DNA from: Burkholderiaceae bacterium
GTDB lineage: Bacteria; Pseudomonadota; Gammaproteobacteria; Burkholderiales; Burkholderiaceae_C
Assembly (NCBI GenBank): GCA_026125795.1
Contig: JAHCKM010000003.1
Location: forward strand, 248,001-312,000
Reading direction: 5' to 3'
Length of the DNA stretch: 64,000 nt
Shown: in pieces, positions 35,494 through 43,931 of the stretch
How positions within the stretch are numbered: position 1 is the stretch's first letter
Layout: each line of letters opens with the position of its first letter
Program-made: the position numbers and the translations under genes
Notes under the pieces: generated by a model
What the model saw: the letters and a program-made list of their open reading frames with translations, nothing else
Told to the model about the DNA's origin: nothing
Databases searched by the model: none

Positions 35494-36591
35494 GAGATCG
35501 GTACGGGGCCGCGCACGGTCGACGCAGCACAGCTCGTCGATCGATTGCGCTCCTGGGCTCGGGAGCTCGGATTTTCACAGATCGGCGTGGCCGATGTGGA
35601 TCTCCATGAGGCCGAACCCGGTTTGCGTGCCTGGCTGGCCGCCGGTTTCCACGGCCGCATGCACTACATGCAGCGCCATGGCCTGCGCCGCGCACGGCCG
35701 GCCGAACTCGTGCCCGGCACGGTGCGCGTCATCACCGCGCGCATGGACTACCTGCCGCGCGATGCCCAGCACGACTGGATCGACCTCGAACACGCGCGCT
35801 TGCGCGCGCCGCACGAAGCGGTGGTCTCGGTGTATGCGCGCGGGCGCGACTACCACAAGGTCTTGCGCCAGCGCCTGCAGCAGCTGGCCGAGCGGCTCGA
35901 AGGCGCGATCGGTGCGTTTGGCCATCGCGTGTTCACCGATTCGGCGCCGGTGCTCGAGGTGGAACTGGCCCAGCGCAGCGGCATCGGGTGGCGCGGCAAG
36001 CACACACTGGTGCTGTCGCGCGAAGCGGGTTCGATGTTTTTTCTGGGCGAGATCTATGTCGACCTGCCGCTGCCGGTGACCGAAGCCACGTCCGCGCATT
36101 GCGGCAGCTGCAGCGCCTGCATCGACGTGTGTCCGACGCGCGCCATCATCGGCCCGTACCGGCTCGACGCGCGGCGCTGCATCTCGTACCTCACCATCGA
36201 GCATGACGGCGCCATCCCGGTGGAGTTGCGGGCTGCGATCGGGAACCGCATCTATGGCTGCGACGACTGCCAGCTGGTGTGTCCGTGGAACAAGTACGCA
36301 CAGCGCTCCAGCCTGCCGGACTTCGACGCGCGCAGCGTTTGGAGCACGGCCCATTTGCTCGAGCTGTGGCAATGGGACGAAGCACAGTTCCTGCACCACA
36401 CGCAGGGCACCGCGCTGCGGCGCATCGGCCATGCGCGCTGGCGCCGCAACCTGGCGGTGGCGTTGGGCAACGCCTGGCGCGCGACCGGCGACAAGGCGAT
36501 CGCGCAGACCCTGCAGGCCGCGCGGCCGGGCGCCGACGCGCTGGTGGCAGAACACATCGACTGGGCGCTGGGACAACGCTCAGCGCAGTGA
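35485..36591 (+). CDS. queG: Epoxyqueuosine reductase QueG
   Basis: QueG reduces epoxyqueuosine to queuosine in tRNA, using cobalamin and two [4Fe-4S] clusters. The 368-residue product has LGFSQIGVADVDL, GFHGRMHYMQRH, the ferredoxin motifs CGSCSACIDVCPTRAI (~208) and CDDCQLVCPWNK (~259), and a C-terminal HEAT-like tail. The ATG at 35485 lies inside the 5' end of divergent tsaE; no later start preserves the first conserved helix. The end overlaps the tail of the AEC transporter gene by 12 bp. Confidence 0.93.
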   Translation: MGHEIGTGPRTVDAAQLVDRLRSWARELGFSQIGVADVDLHEAEPGLRAWLAAGFHGRMHYMQRHGLRRARPAELVPGTVRVITARMDYLPRDAQHDWIDLEHARLRAPHEAVVSVYARGRDYHKVLRQRLQQLAERLEGAIGAFGHRVFTDSAPVLEVELAQRSGIGWRGKHTLVLSREAGSMFFLGEIYVDLPLPVTEATSAHCGSCSACIDVCPTRAIIGPYRLDARRCISYLTIEHDGAIPVELRAAIGNRIYGCDDCQLVCPWNKYAQRSSLPDFDARSVWSTAHLLELWQWDEAQFLHHTQGTALRRIGHARWRRNLAVALGNAWRATGDKAIAQTLQAARPGADALVAEHIDWALGQRSAQ

Positions 36592-37482
36592 CGCCATGGC
36601 GGCGAGGGCGAGTGGCAGCCCAGGCATCGCGAGCAGCGTCGAGACCGTGACCAGGCCGGCGACATAGGCACCGTGGCCGCCCATGCGTGCCGCCAGCACG
36701 TAGCTGGTGGGCGCGGTGGGCAACGCCGCGAATGCAACGATCACCGCCTGCTGCAATGCCGGCAACCGCAGCCAAAGCACGAGCGCGATCGCGATCAACG
36801 GCAGCACGAGGTGGCGGATTGCCAGCAGCGCGGCCGCCAGCCTGGGGGCCTCACGCAGCGCGCCGAAGCGCAGCCCGGCACCCACCGCCATCAAACCGAG
36901 CGGCAGCGCGGCATTGCCGATGCGTTGCAGCGTGGTGCCGACAAACTCCGGCAGTCGCAAGGCCACCGCGTTGGCGAGCAGGCCGGCCACAGTGGCCACG
37001 ATCAACGGATTGCGAGCCAACTCGCGCCAATAGCCGTGGCCGCCATGGCGCGCCAGCGGCCACACCGCGGCCACGTTGCACAACGGCACGCAGGCCGAGA
37101 TCAGCACCGCCATCCATGCCAGACCCTGTGCACCGGCCAAGCGCTCCGACAGCGCGAGCGCAATGTAGGAGTTGAAGCGAAATGCGGTCTGCTGGCCTGA
37201 CGCATGCAGGCTTGCGTCGCGTTGCGGCCAGGCGCGCAACAGCGCGGCCAGCACGACACCCGAGCCGACGATGGCCAGGCCCACGCCGCCGAGGCTGAGC
37301 AGTCCGTCGAGCGAGGTGGGGTAGCGCACGATCGAGCCGAACAGCAGCACGGGGAACAGCACCACGTAGACCAGGCGCTCCACGCCATCCCACAACGGCC
37401 GGTTCAGCGGCGTGAAGCGGCACAGCAGCCAGCCGAGCGCGATCAGACTGAAGTCAGGCAGCAGCACCAGCGCGTCGACCAT
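36580..37482 (-). CDS. AEC (auxin efflux carrier) family transporter
   Basis: This 300-residue inner-membrane protein has about ten hydrophobic segments in the AEC pattern: LLPDFSLIALGWLLCR at the start, ARNPLIVATVAGLLANAVAL in the middle and a GRL/PTAPTSYVLAARMGG block near the end. Bacterial members (MleP/MdcF-like) export or import small carboxylates; the substrate cannot be told here. Start ATG at 37482 begins the first helix. Confidence 0.87.
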   Translation of the reverse strand: MVDALVLLPDFSLIALGWLLCRFTPLNRPLWDGVERLVYVVLFPVLLFGSIVRYPTSLDGLLSLGGVGLAIVGSGVVLAALLRAWPQRDASLHASGQQTAFRFNSYIALALSERLAGAQGLAWMAVLISACVPLCNVAAVWPLARHGGHGYWRELARNPLIVATVAGLLANAVALRLPEFVGTTLQRIGNAALPLGLMAVGAGLRFGALREAPRLAAALLAIRHLVLPLIAIALVLWLRLPALQQAVIVAFAALPTAPTSYVLAARMGGHGAYVAGLVTVSTLLAMPGLPLALAAMASLR

Positions 37483-37634
37483 GGCGCGCGAGTGTGCCAA
37501 AGGCCCGAGACCTCCTCTGGAAGATTGCGGTTGCGCGTCGCCGCAGAGCGGCAAAGGCCGCACGGCGCGGCTTGTGAGGCCCGACACGGCACAATGCGCG
37601 CCATCGGCCCTTCGACATCCCAGGAGAGTTCGGC

Positions 37635-37664
37635 ATGCAGCTTCGATGGTTCAACGACAACTGA
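37635..37664 (+). CDS. Possible nine-residue leader peptide
   Basis: ATG-to-TGA of ten codons (MQLRWFNDN) with GGAGAG 9 bp upstream, ending 11 bp before the start of the NDUFA9-like gene. It may be a short upstream ORF that tunes translation of the next gene; no attenuator hairpin is visible and chance cannot be excluded. Confidence 0.25.
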   Translation: MQLRWFNDN

Positions 37665-37675
37665 ACGAGGCTCGA

Positions 37676-38629
37676 ATGGAGCGGCGGGTCGTCGTGCTCG
37701 GCGGTACCGGTTTCATCGGCCGGGCCTACGCTTGGCGCTGTGCGGCACAGGGGTTGTCACAACACCTCACGATCCCGACCCGCGCGGCAGCCCGGCGCCC
37801 CACGTTGTGGCCCAACCCCAACGTGATGCTGGTCGATGGTGACGTGCACGACAACAAGGTACTGGGCCGTGTGATGGCAGGTGCCGAGGCGGTGGTCAAC
37901 CTGGTCGGCATCCTGCATGGACGTGACACCGACTTCCAGCGCGTGCACATCGATCTGCCGCTGCGCATCGGCGAGCTCGCGCGTGACTACGATGTGCCTC
38001 ACGTCGTGCATGTCAGTGCGCTCGGCGCTGCGACTGATGCGCCGTCGATGTACCTGCGCAGCAAAGCCGCGGGGGAGGCCGCGCTGCAGCGCTGCGGCGT
38101 GCCGTTGAGCGTGATCCGGCCGTCGGTGGTGTTCGGCGCCGAGGATCGTCTGCTCAATCTGTTCGCTCGTTTGCAGGCCCTGTTGCCGGTGGTCCCGCTG
38201 GCCGGCGCCAACGCGCGGCTGCAGCCGGTGTGGGTGCGCGACTTGGCGCAGGCGCTGTGGACTTGCGTGGAGCGCGGGCCCGGCGCCGCCGGCGTTTACG
38301 AGGCGGTCGGCCCGCACGTGCTCACGCTGCGTGAGCTCGTGCGTTGCGCCGGCCAGTTGTCGGGCCATGTGCGGCCCGTGTGGGCACTGCCGCCGGCGCT
38401 TGCGGCGTTGCAGGCCTGGGTGCTCGAGCACCTGCCCGGCCCCAAGCTGATGTCGCGTGACAACCTGCGCTCGCTGCAGGTCGATGCCGTGGCGAGCGGC
38501 CGCTTCCAGACCTTGCAGGCACTCGGCATCGTGCCGGCATCGATCGAGCAGGCGCATGCACAGGAAAGTGGCGACCGCGAGACCCTGGCCGACCTGCAAC
38601 GATGGCGAGCCGCACCCCGTGTGCGCTGA
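37676..38629 (+). CDS. Complex I NDUFA9-like NAD(P)-binding protein
   Basis: The 317-residue product is an atypical short-chain dehydrogenase (NmrA/NDUFA9 type) with VVVLGGTGFIGRAYAWRC (dinucleotide loop), LVDGDVHDNKVL, AEAVVNLVGILHG, HVSALGAATDAPSMYLRSKA and RPSVVFGAEDRLLN. The active-site Tyr-x3-Lys appears as YLRSKAAGE. Such proteins are thought to have NADH or sterol/lipid-linked roles in bacteria; function is unproven. GAACGAGG precedes the ATG. It overlaps the start of xerD by 11 bp. Confidence 0.85.
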   Translation: MERRVVVLGGTGFIGRAYAWRCAAQGLSQHLTIPTRAAARRPTLWPNPNVMLVDGDVHDNKVLGRVMAGAEAVVNLVGILHGRDTDFQRVHIDLPLRIGELARDYDVPHVVHVSALGAATDAPSMYLRSKAAGEAALQRCGVPLSVIRPSVVFGAEDRLLNLFARLQALLPVVPLAGANARLQPVWVRDLAQALWTCVERGPGAAGVYEAVGPHVLTLRELVRCAGQLSGHVRPVWALPPALAALQAWVLEHLPGPKLMSRDNLRSLQVDAVASGRFQTLQALGIVPASIEQAHAQESGDRETLADLQRWRAAPRVR

Positions 38630-39593
38630 GCCGGCCGCAACGACCGCCGGGGATTGTGTCGATGCAGCCGCGTCGGCGGCCCGTGTCGGCGCGAGCGCGC
38701 TGGCGGCAAGCGAACAAACCATCGCGCGCTTCGCCGACGTGCTGTGGCTCGAAGACGGCCTGGCGCCCAACACCACCGCCGCCTACCGGCGCGACCTGAC
38801 GCTCTACGCGCGCTGGCTCGCACGGCAGCACCAGCGCGACCTGCAGGCCAGCAGCGAGACCGACTTGCTGGGGTACATCGCCGAGCGCCATGCCGGCACG
38901 CGCGCCACCACGGCGAACCGGCGCCTCACGGTGTTCAAGCGCTTCTTCCGCTGGGCGCTGCGCGAGCACCTGGTCGACGCCGACCCGACGCTGCGCATCG
39001 CCTCGGCCAAACAACCGCTGCGTGTGCCCAAGACGCTGAGCGAAGCGCAGGTCGACGCCTTGCTGCAAGCGCCCGACGTCGAGACACCACTTGGCCTGCG
39101 CGACCGCGCCATGCTCGAGTTGATGTATGCCAGCGGCCTGCGCGTCAGCGAGCTGGTGACGCTGAAGTCGGTGCACGTGAGCCTGAGCGAGGGCGTGCTG
39201 CGCGTGATGGGCAAGGGGTCCAAGGAGCGCCTGGTGCCGTTCGGTGCCGAGGCGGCGGCCTGGCTGCAGCGCTACCTTGACCGCTCACGCGCCGGCATCC
39301 TCGGCGAACGCCGGAGCGATGCCCTGTTCGTGACCACGCGCGGCGGCGCCATGACGCGCCAGATGTTCTGGAAGCTGATCAAGCAGCACGCACTGAAGGC
39401 CGGCGTGCGCAGCGCGCTGTCGCCGCACACGCTGCGCCATGCATTCGCCACGCACCTGCTGAACCACGGGGCCGACCTGCGTGCGGTGCAGATGCTGCTC
39501 GGCCACGCCGACATCTCGACCACGACGATCTACACGCACGTCGCGCGCGAGCGCCTGCGCCAGCTGCATGCGCAGCACCACCCGCGCGGATGA
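38619..39593 (+). CDS. xerD: Site-specific tyrosine recombinase XerD
   Basis: XerD, with XerC, resolves chromosome dimers at dif. The 324-residue product has an N-terminal SAM-like DNA-binding domain (~35-120) and the catalytic domain with Arg in YASGLRVSELVTL, Lys in GKGSKERLVPF, HTLRHAFATHLL, LGHADISTTTIYTHV (His and Tyr nucleophile). GTG at 38619 is the only plausible start after the previous gene; the N-terminal ~30 residues are Ala-rich and not conserved. Family resemblance favours XerD over XerC. Confidence 0.92.
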   Translation: MCAEPAATTAGDCVDAAASAARVGASALAASEQTIARFADVLWLEDGLAPNTTAAYRRDLTLYARWLARQHQRDLQASSETDLLGYIAERHAGTRATTANRRLTVFKRFFRWALREHLVDADPTLRIASAKQPLRVPKTLSEAQVDALLQAPDVETPLGLRDRAMLELMYASGLRVSELVTLKSVHVSLSEGVLRVMGKGSKERLVPFGAEAAAWLQRYLDRSRAGILGERRSDALFVTTRGGAMTRQMFWKLIKQHALKAGVRSALSPHTLRHAFATHLLNHGADLRAVQMLLGHADISTTTIYTHVARERLRQLHAQHHPRG

Positions 39594-39596
39594 GTG

Positions 39597-39800
39597 CGCC
39601 CGTGCGCGGGTGCGCCATGGCCGTGCCTCGTAGACCAGGTTGAACGGCGTCTGCGTCGCGCGGCGAATGCGCCTGAAGCCACCTCGCGTCACGACCTCTC
39701 GCATACGCACCTCGCCGGCCTGGGCGCCGAGGCACAGGCCCACCTCCTGCGCATGCGACGCCGGGGTGCAGATGAAGGTCGAGGTGGCTACCGTGAGGTC
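39597..39800 (-). pseudogene. 3' remnant of a class I SAM-dependent methyltransferase
   Basis: The minus strand encodes APDLTVATSTFICTPASHAQ followed by EVGLCLGAQAGEVRMREVVT, RGGFRRIRRATQTPFNLVYE and ARP. I recognise this as the C-terminal end of a Burkholderiales methyltransferase whose full length is over 300 residues. Here only about 65 codons survive: upstream the frame runs into the 3' end of the DUF455 gene, and downstream there is no stop at the expected place, the frame running on antisense to xerD. No start codon or Rossmann domain is present, so this is a truncated relic. Confidence 0.6.
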
Positions 39801-40612
39801 GGGCGCGTGACGGGACGCTGCGCGGCGGCGTGAAGCGCGGCCAACTCGTCGGCATCAAATCCGGCGGCGCGGCGTGCCTCGAGATTGAACGGCGGCTTGG
39901 GCCGCGGTGCACGATGCCGCTGCGCCAACAGGTTCTGCGCCTGCAGCGGATCGAGCCCGTCGCGCGCGCACAGCCAGCGGTACCAGCGGTTGCCGATGGC
40001 CACGTGGCCAATCTCGTCGCGCAGGATCACGCCGAGGATCTCGGCGGCGCGCAGGTCGCCGGCGCGCGCGAACCTGGCGCGCATCGCCGGCGTCACGTCG
40101 AGCCCACGTGCCTCGAGCGTGCGCGGCACCAGCGCCATGCGCGCCAGCACATCGTCGCGCGTGCGCTCGGCCATCGTCCACAGGCCGTCGTGCGCGGCGA
40201 AGTCGCCATAGGCATGGCCCAGAGTGCCCAGGTGCTGCTGCAGCAGCGAGAAGTGCAGCGCTTCTTCGCCGGCGACGCGCGCCCAGTCGAAGTAGTAGGC
40301 GCGCGGCAGGCCGGCAAAACGCCACACCGCATCGAGCGCGAGAGCGATCGCGTTGTATTCGATGTGCGCCACCGCATGCAGCAGCGCGGCGCGCCCAGCG
40401 AGATCGAACGCGCTGCGCTGCGGCAGCTGCGCCGGCGGCACCAGCGGCGGCCGCTCGGGCCAGCCTGGCAGACCCGGCGGCTCGTCGAGGATCGCTTGCG
40501 GGTCAAGTTCGGTGTCTGGCGTCAGCGCTTCTACCCATGCTCGCACCGCCTGCACCTTGGCCGCCGGCTCGCGCAGGGTCAACAACTGCAGCGCACGCCC
40601 TCGCAGATCCAT
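39788..40612 (-). CDS. DUF455 ferritin-like protein
   Basis: The 274-residue product is a DUF455 protein with a ferritin-like four-helix core. Potential di-iron ligands are in LLHAVAHIEYNAIALALDAV (E, H), ARVAGEEALHFSLLQQHL (E, E, H) and VILRDEIGHVAIGNRWYRWL (E, H). Function is not established; related proteins include tRNA hydroxylase MiaE-like folds. ATG at 40612 is divergent from hslO, 23 bp away. Its extreme C-terminus overlaps the methyltransferase remnant and may have been altered by the same deletion. Confidence 0.85.
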   Translation of the reverse strand: MDLRGRALQLLTLREPAAKVQAVRAWVEALTPDTELDPQAILDEPPGLPGWPERPPLVPPAQLPQRSAFDLAGRAALLHAVAHIEYNAIALALDAVWRFAGLPRAYYFDWARVAGEEALHFSLLQQHLGTLGHAYGDFAAHDGLWTMAERTRDDVLARMALVPRTLEARGLDVTPAMRARFARAGDLRAAEILGVILRDEIGHVAIGNRWYRWLCARDGLDPLQAQNLLAQRHRAPRPKPPFNLEARRAAGFDADELAALHAAAQRPVTRPTSR

Positions 40613-40635
40613 GTCTGCGATGATATCGGGCCTCG

Positions 40636-41628
40636 TTGTTCGAGGCTCGCGCCGTGGATCGCTTGCACAAGTTTCTCTTCGAAGGCCTGCCGGTGCGCGG
40701 CATGCTCGTGCAGTTGCGCGACGGTTGGCGCGAGCTGCTGTCGCGTCGCGCCACCGCCAGTGACGGCGGTCATGCGTTCGCACCGGAGGTGCGCAACCTG
40801 CTCGGCGAGATGAGCGCCGCGGCGTGTCTGATGCACGCCAACATCAAGTTCGACGGGGCCTTGATCCTGCAGGTGTTCGGCGATGGGCCGGTCAAGCTTG
40901 CCGTGGCCGAGGCGCGCACCGACCTCGGGTTTCGCGCCACCGCCAAGGTGGTGGGTGCGGTGCCGGCCGGTGCGCAGCTGCCGGCGCTGCTCAACCTGCA
41001 CGGACAGGGGCGCTGCGCGATCACGCTCGATCCCGGCGAGCGCCGCCCGGGACAGCAGGCCTACCAGGGCGTGGTGCCGCTGCACGGCGATCGCCGCGAG
41101 CCGCTGCAGCAGCTGTCGCAGGTGCTGGAGCACTACATGCTGCAGTCCGAGCAGCTCGACACGCGTCTGGTGCTCGCCGCCGACGACACCTGCGCCGCGG
41201 GGCTGCTGATCCAGCGCATTCCGGTGCAAGGCGACGCCAACCTGTCGGCCAGCGGCTGGAAGGCCGGCGACGAAGACGCCATCGGCCGCAGCGAGGATTT
41301 CAACCGCATCGCCCTGCTGGCCGGCACGTTGACGCGCGAGGAGCTGTTGGGTCTCGGTCCCGAGGAGATCCTGAAGCGATTGTTCTGGGAAGAGACCTTG
41401 CGGCTGTTCGATCCGCTCGAGCCAATGTTCGCCTGCACCTGCTCGCGCAAGCGCGTCGTCAACATGCTGCGCGGCCTCGGTCGTGAAGAGGTCGAATCGC
41501 TGATCGCCGAGCGCGGTGTTGCAGAGGTCGGGTGCGACTTTTGCGGTGCGCAGTACCGCTTTGACGCCGTGGACGTCGGAGAGGTGTTCGTGCCTGGACA
41601 ACCGCCGGGGTCCCAGGTCGTGAACTGA
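40636..41628 (+). CDS. hslO: Redox-regulated chaperone Hsp33
   Basis: Hsp33 is a holdase activated by oxidation of a zinc-bound cysteine centre. The 330-residue product has the chaperone core (VDRLHKFLFEGLPVRGMLV, then LLGEMSAAACLMHANIKFDG) and the C-terminal switch FACTCSRKRV ... EVGCDFCGAQYRF, i.e. CxC and CxxC. TTG at 40636 opens the frame, but GTG at 40654 (VDRLHKF) is the better match to family N-termini. Confidence 0.93.
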   Translation: MFEARAVDRLHKFLFEGLPVRGMLVQLRDGWRELLSRRATASDGGHAFAPEVRNLLGEMSAAACLMHANIKFDGALILQVFGDGPVKLAVAEARTDLGFRATAKVVGAVPAGAQLPALLNLHGQGRCAITLDPGERRPGQQAYQGVVPLHGDRREPLQQLSQVLEHYMLQSEQLDTRLVLAADDTCAAGLLIQRIPVQGDANLSASGWKAGDEDAIGRSEDFNRIALLAGTLTREELLGLGPEEILKRLFWEETLRLFDPLEPMFACTCSRKRVVNMLRGLGREEVESLIAERGVAEVGCDFCGAQYRFDAVDVGEVFVPGQPPGSQVVN

Positions 41629-41630
41629 GG

Positions 41631-42275
41631 TCAGCCCTTACCCTGGGCGAGCAGATGGCGCTCGCAATCGGGGTCGCCGCATTCGGCGCAGACATGGCGC
41701 CAGCGTGGCGCTGCAGGCTGACGCGCGCGCAATGCGGACTGCACCGCACGCAGCGCGTGGGCCAGGCGTTGTTCGCCGTGCCCGGCCACCACCGAGTACG
41801 CCACGCCGCCCCGATGCAGGGCATCGCGAAGCAGCCCATCGACCGGTTCGCGCACGTGGGCGCCGTCGCGGATGCCCGGATCGGGGACCCAGGGCAGGTC
41901 GAGTGCCATCAGCAGCGTGACCCGGTGGCGCGCCTGCTCGGCCACCGCGTCGGGCAACAGCGACGCGTCATCGAACAGCAGCTGGTTGTAGACAGCCACC
42001 ATCATCGACGTGGTGTCCGCCACCACCAGCTCATGCGTGCGTGCAGCCTCTGCAATCTGCGACGCCTGCGTGCGCGCGATCCCGGCCTGCTCGTGGTGCT
42101 GCGGCGTGCGGCCGGCACGCAGGCAGAACGCGCGCAACTCCTCGCCCACCAGTGCCACGTGGTGGCCCTGCGCTTGCAGCGTCTGGTGCAAGGCACGCGC
42201 GAGCGTGGTCTTGCCGGTGCTCTCGGCGCCGAGCAGCGCGATCACCGCGCCCGATGACTGGGCCGCGCCTTTCAT
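41631..42275 (-). CDS. NadR-like P-loop ATPase, possible ribosylnicotinamide kinase
   Basis: The 214-residue product has a NadR-kinase-like Walker A (IALLGAESTGKTTLARAL), LVGEELRAFC, the VVADTTSMMVAVYNQLLFDD stretch, and LLMALDLPWVPDPGIRDG. The RNK domain of NadR phosphorylates nicotinamide riboside delivered by PnuC; a pnuC gene is 3 kb away in the same run of minus-strand genes. A C-terminal CAECGDPDCERHLL cluster looks like an added metal site. The ATG overlaps the crotonase stop by 4 bp (ATGA). Without the NMN adenylyltransferase domain, it may be a kinase only. Confidence 0.75.
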   Translation of the reverse strand: MKGAAQSSGAVIALLGAESTGKTTLARALHQTLQAQGHHVALVGEELRAFCLRAGRTPQHHEQAGIARTQASQIAEAARTHELVVADTTSMMVAVYNQLLFDDASLLPDAVAEQARHRVTLLMALDLPWVPDPGIRDGAHVREPVDGLLRDALHRGGVAYSVVAGHGEQRLAHALRAVQSALRARQPAAPRWRHVCAECGDPDCERHLLAQGKG

Positions 42276-43024
42276 TCGCCGGTGAAGCGCGGCGTGCGCT
42301 TCTCCGCCCACGCGGCGCGGCCTTCCTGCAGGTCGTGCGACGCCAGTGTGCGCTCGATGTCGCGCTGCAACTCGGTGGCGTCGAGCGTGCCGCGTGCGAT
42401 GCGGTTCAGATGCTTCTTCATGCCGGTCACGGCCAACGGCGCCATCGCCGCCAGCGTGGCGGTGAGACGGTCGGCTGCGACCGGCAGCTCCTCGGGCGCG
42501 ACCAGCTGCGTCAGGAAGCCGATGGCGTGCATCTCGCGCGCATCGATCTTCTCGGCGGTGAGGAACAGGCGCTTGGCCTGGTCCAGCCCGAGGCGCGACA
42601 CGTAACGCTCGAGGCCGCGGCGGTAGAAGTGCAGGCCCAGACGCGCCGCCGGCATGAACATCTCGGTGGCCGTGCTGCCGAGGCGGAAATCGCAGGCCAG
42701 CGCCAAGTCGGTGGCGCCGCCGTACACGCCGCCTTGCAGCAGCACCAATGTCACCGGTCGCGCCTCTTCCAGCGCGTTGACCATGTCTTCGAAAGCCACC
42801 GGACGCGTGCCGCCGATCTGCCCGATGTCGTAGCCGGCGCAGAATGTCTTGCCGCCGGCCTGCAAGCGCAGCACCGAGACCGATCGCTCGTGGTTGACCC
42901 GGGCCACGTGGTCGCTGATCGCGGCGAGGTCGTCGGGCTCGAGACGGTTGGCCTGCTGCGGCCGGCGCAGCACGATGGTGGCGACGGCGCCGTCGATGCG
43001 CAGTTCGGGCGTGCCCGGGGTCAC
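42272..43024 (-). CDS. Crotonase-family protein lacking both catalytic glutamates
   Basis: The 250-residue product has the enoyl-CoA hydratase fold and the first oxyanion-hole segment KTFCAGYDIGQIG, plus GGVYGGATDLALACDFRLG. At the place of the two catalytic Glu residues the sequence reads FMPAARLGLHFYRRGLERYV, so neither is present in its normal place. It therefore need not be a hydratase; isomerase, hydrolase or decarboxylase roles occur in this superfamily. GTG start at 43024. Coupled to the NadR-like gene downstream; separated from the next crotonase by repeat copy 5. Confidence 0.82.
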   Translation of the reverse strand: MTPGTPELRIDGAVATIVLRRPQQANRLEPDDLAAISDHVARVNHERSVSVLRLQAGGKTFCAGYDIGQIGGTRPVAFEDMVNALEEARPVTLVLLQGGVYGGATDLALACDFRLGSTATEMFMPAARLGLHFYRRGLERYVSRLGLDQAKRLFLTAEKIDAREMHAIGFLTQLVAPEELPVAADRLTATLAAMAPLAVTGMKKHLNRIARGTLDATELQRDIERTLASHDLQEGRAAWAEKRTPRFTGE

Positions 43025-43121
43025 TGAGCCCCCTTGGCGCTGCGCGCCATCGCCCAGGGCTCCGAAGGAGCCCCTTCGTTGCTCCTGGGGAGCGAGCGCC
43101 TTCGGAGCGGCCGCGCGGCGC
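43025..43121. repeat. Intergenic CCCCC/GGGGG repeat, copy 5
   Basis: A 97-bp member of the repeat family between two co-directional crotonase genes: on the plus strand TGAGCCCCCTTGGCGCTGCG, then CTCCGAAGGAGCCCCTTCGT, then GCGCCTTCGGAGCGGCCGCG ending CGCTCATCG. It interrupts an otherwise ATGA-coupled run. Confidence 0.7.
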
Positions 43122-43931
43122 TCATCGTCCGCTGAAGCGCGGCTCGCGCTTTTCCAGGAACGCGGTGCGGCCCTCGCGGTAGTCGGCGCTGTCGAAGCAC
43201 TGGTTCACCAGCTCGTCGACCGCATCGGCTTCGGCGTTGGCGCTGTAGCGCTCGAACAACGCGACGGCGGCCTTGCAGGCGCGGATCGTCAGCGGCGCAT
43301 TGGCGGCGATGCCGGCGGCATAGTCGCGCACGCGCTGCTCGAGATCGGCGGGCGCGCAGACGAAGTTGACCAGGCCCAGCCGCAGCGCCTCGTCGGATTC
43401 AAGCTGGCGCGCGCTGAACAGCATGTCCTTGGCCACCGAAGGGCCGACCAGGCGCGCCAGCGCGGCGACACCTTCGTACTCGTAACCCAGCCCCAGCCGC
43501 GCTGCCGGAATGCCGAAGCGCGAACCCAGAGCGGCGAAACGCACGTCGGCCTTGAGCGCGATGGCCATGCCGCCGCCGATGCAATAACCCTGGATCATCG
43601 CGATCAGCGGCTTGGCGAGATGGGCCAGCGCGTCTTGGCCGCGCGCCAAGATCTCGCCGTAACGCGCCTTCTGCTCGGCGTTGGCGCGCTCCTTCTGAAA
43701 CTCGCTGATGTCGGCGCCGGCCGCGAACGATTGGCCGCCGACGCCGTGCATCACCACCACGCGCACATCGGCATCGGCGTCGAAAGCCGTGCAGGCGTCG
43801 GCAAGGCCCTGCCACATCTCGAGCGAGATCGCGTTGCGGCGCTCGGGCTGGTTGATGCGCAGCCAGCCGATGCCGTCTTCGACCTCGGCCAGGATCTTCG
43901 GCGTGGCCAGAGGCACGCGACGCAAGCTCAT
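43122..43931 (-). CDS. Enoyl-CoA hydratase/isomerase family protein
   Basis: The 269-residue crotonase has LRINQPERRNAISLEMWQGL, the oxyanion-hole QSFAAGADISEF and IQGYCIGGGMAIALKADVRF. The first catalytic Glu position is Ala (FGIPAARLGLGYEYEG), while a Glu is present in the second region. Likely acts on a 2-enoyl-CoA in acid or terpenoid/amino-acid breakdown. Its ATG overlaps the CoA-transferase stop by 4 bp. Confidence 0.85.
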   Translation of the reverse strand: MSLRRVPLATPKILAEVEDGIGWLRINQPERRNAISLEMWQGLADACTAFDADADVRVVVMHGVGGQSFAAGADISEFQKERANAEQKARYGEILARGQDALAHLAKPLIAMIQGYCIGGGMAIALKADVRFAALGSRFGIPAARLGLGYEYEGVAALARLVGPSVAKDMLFSARQLESDEALRLGLVNFVCAPADLEQRVRDYAAGIAANAPLTIRACKAAVALFERYSANAEADAVDELVNQCFDSADYREGRTAFLEKREPRFSGR

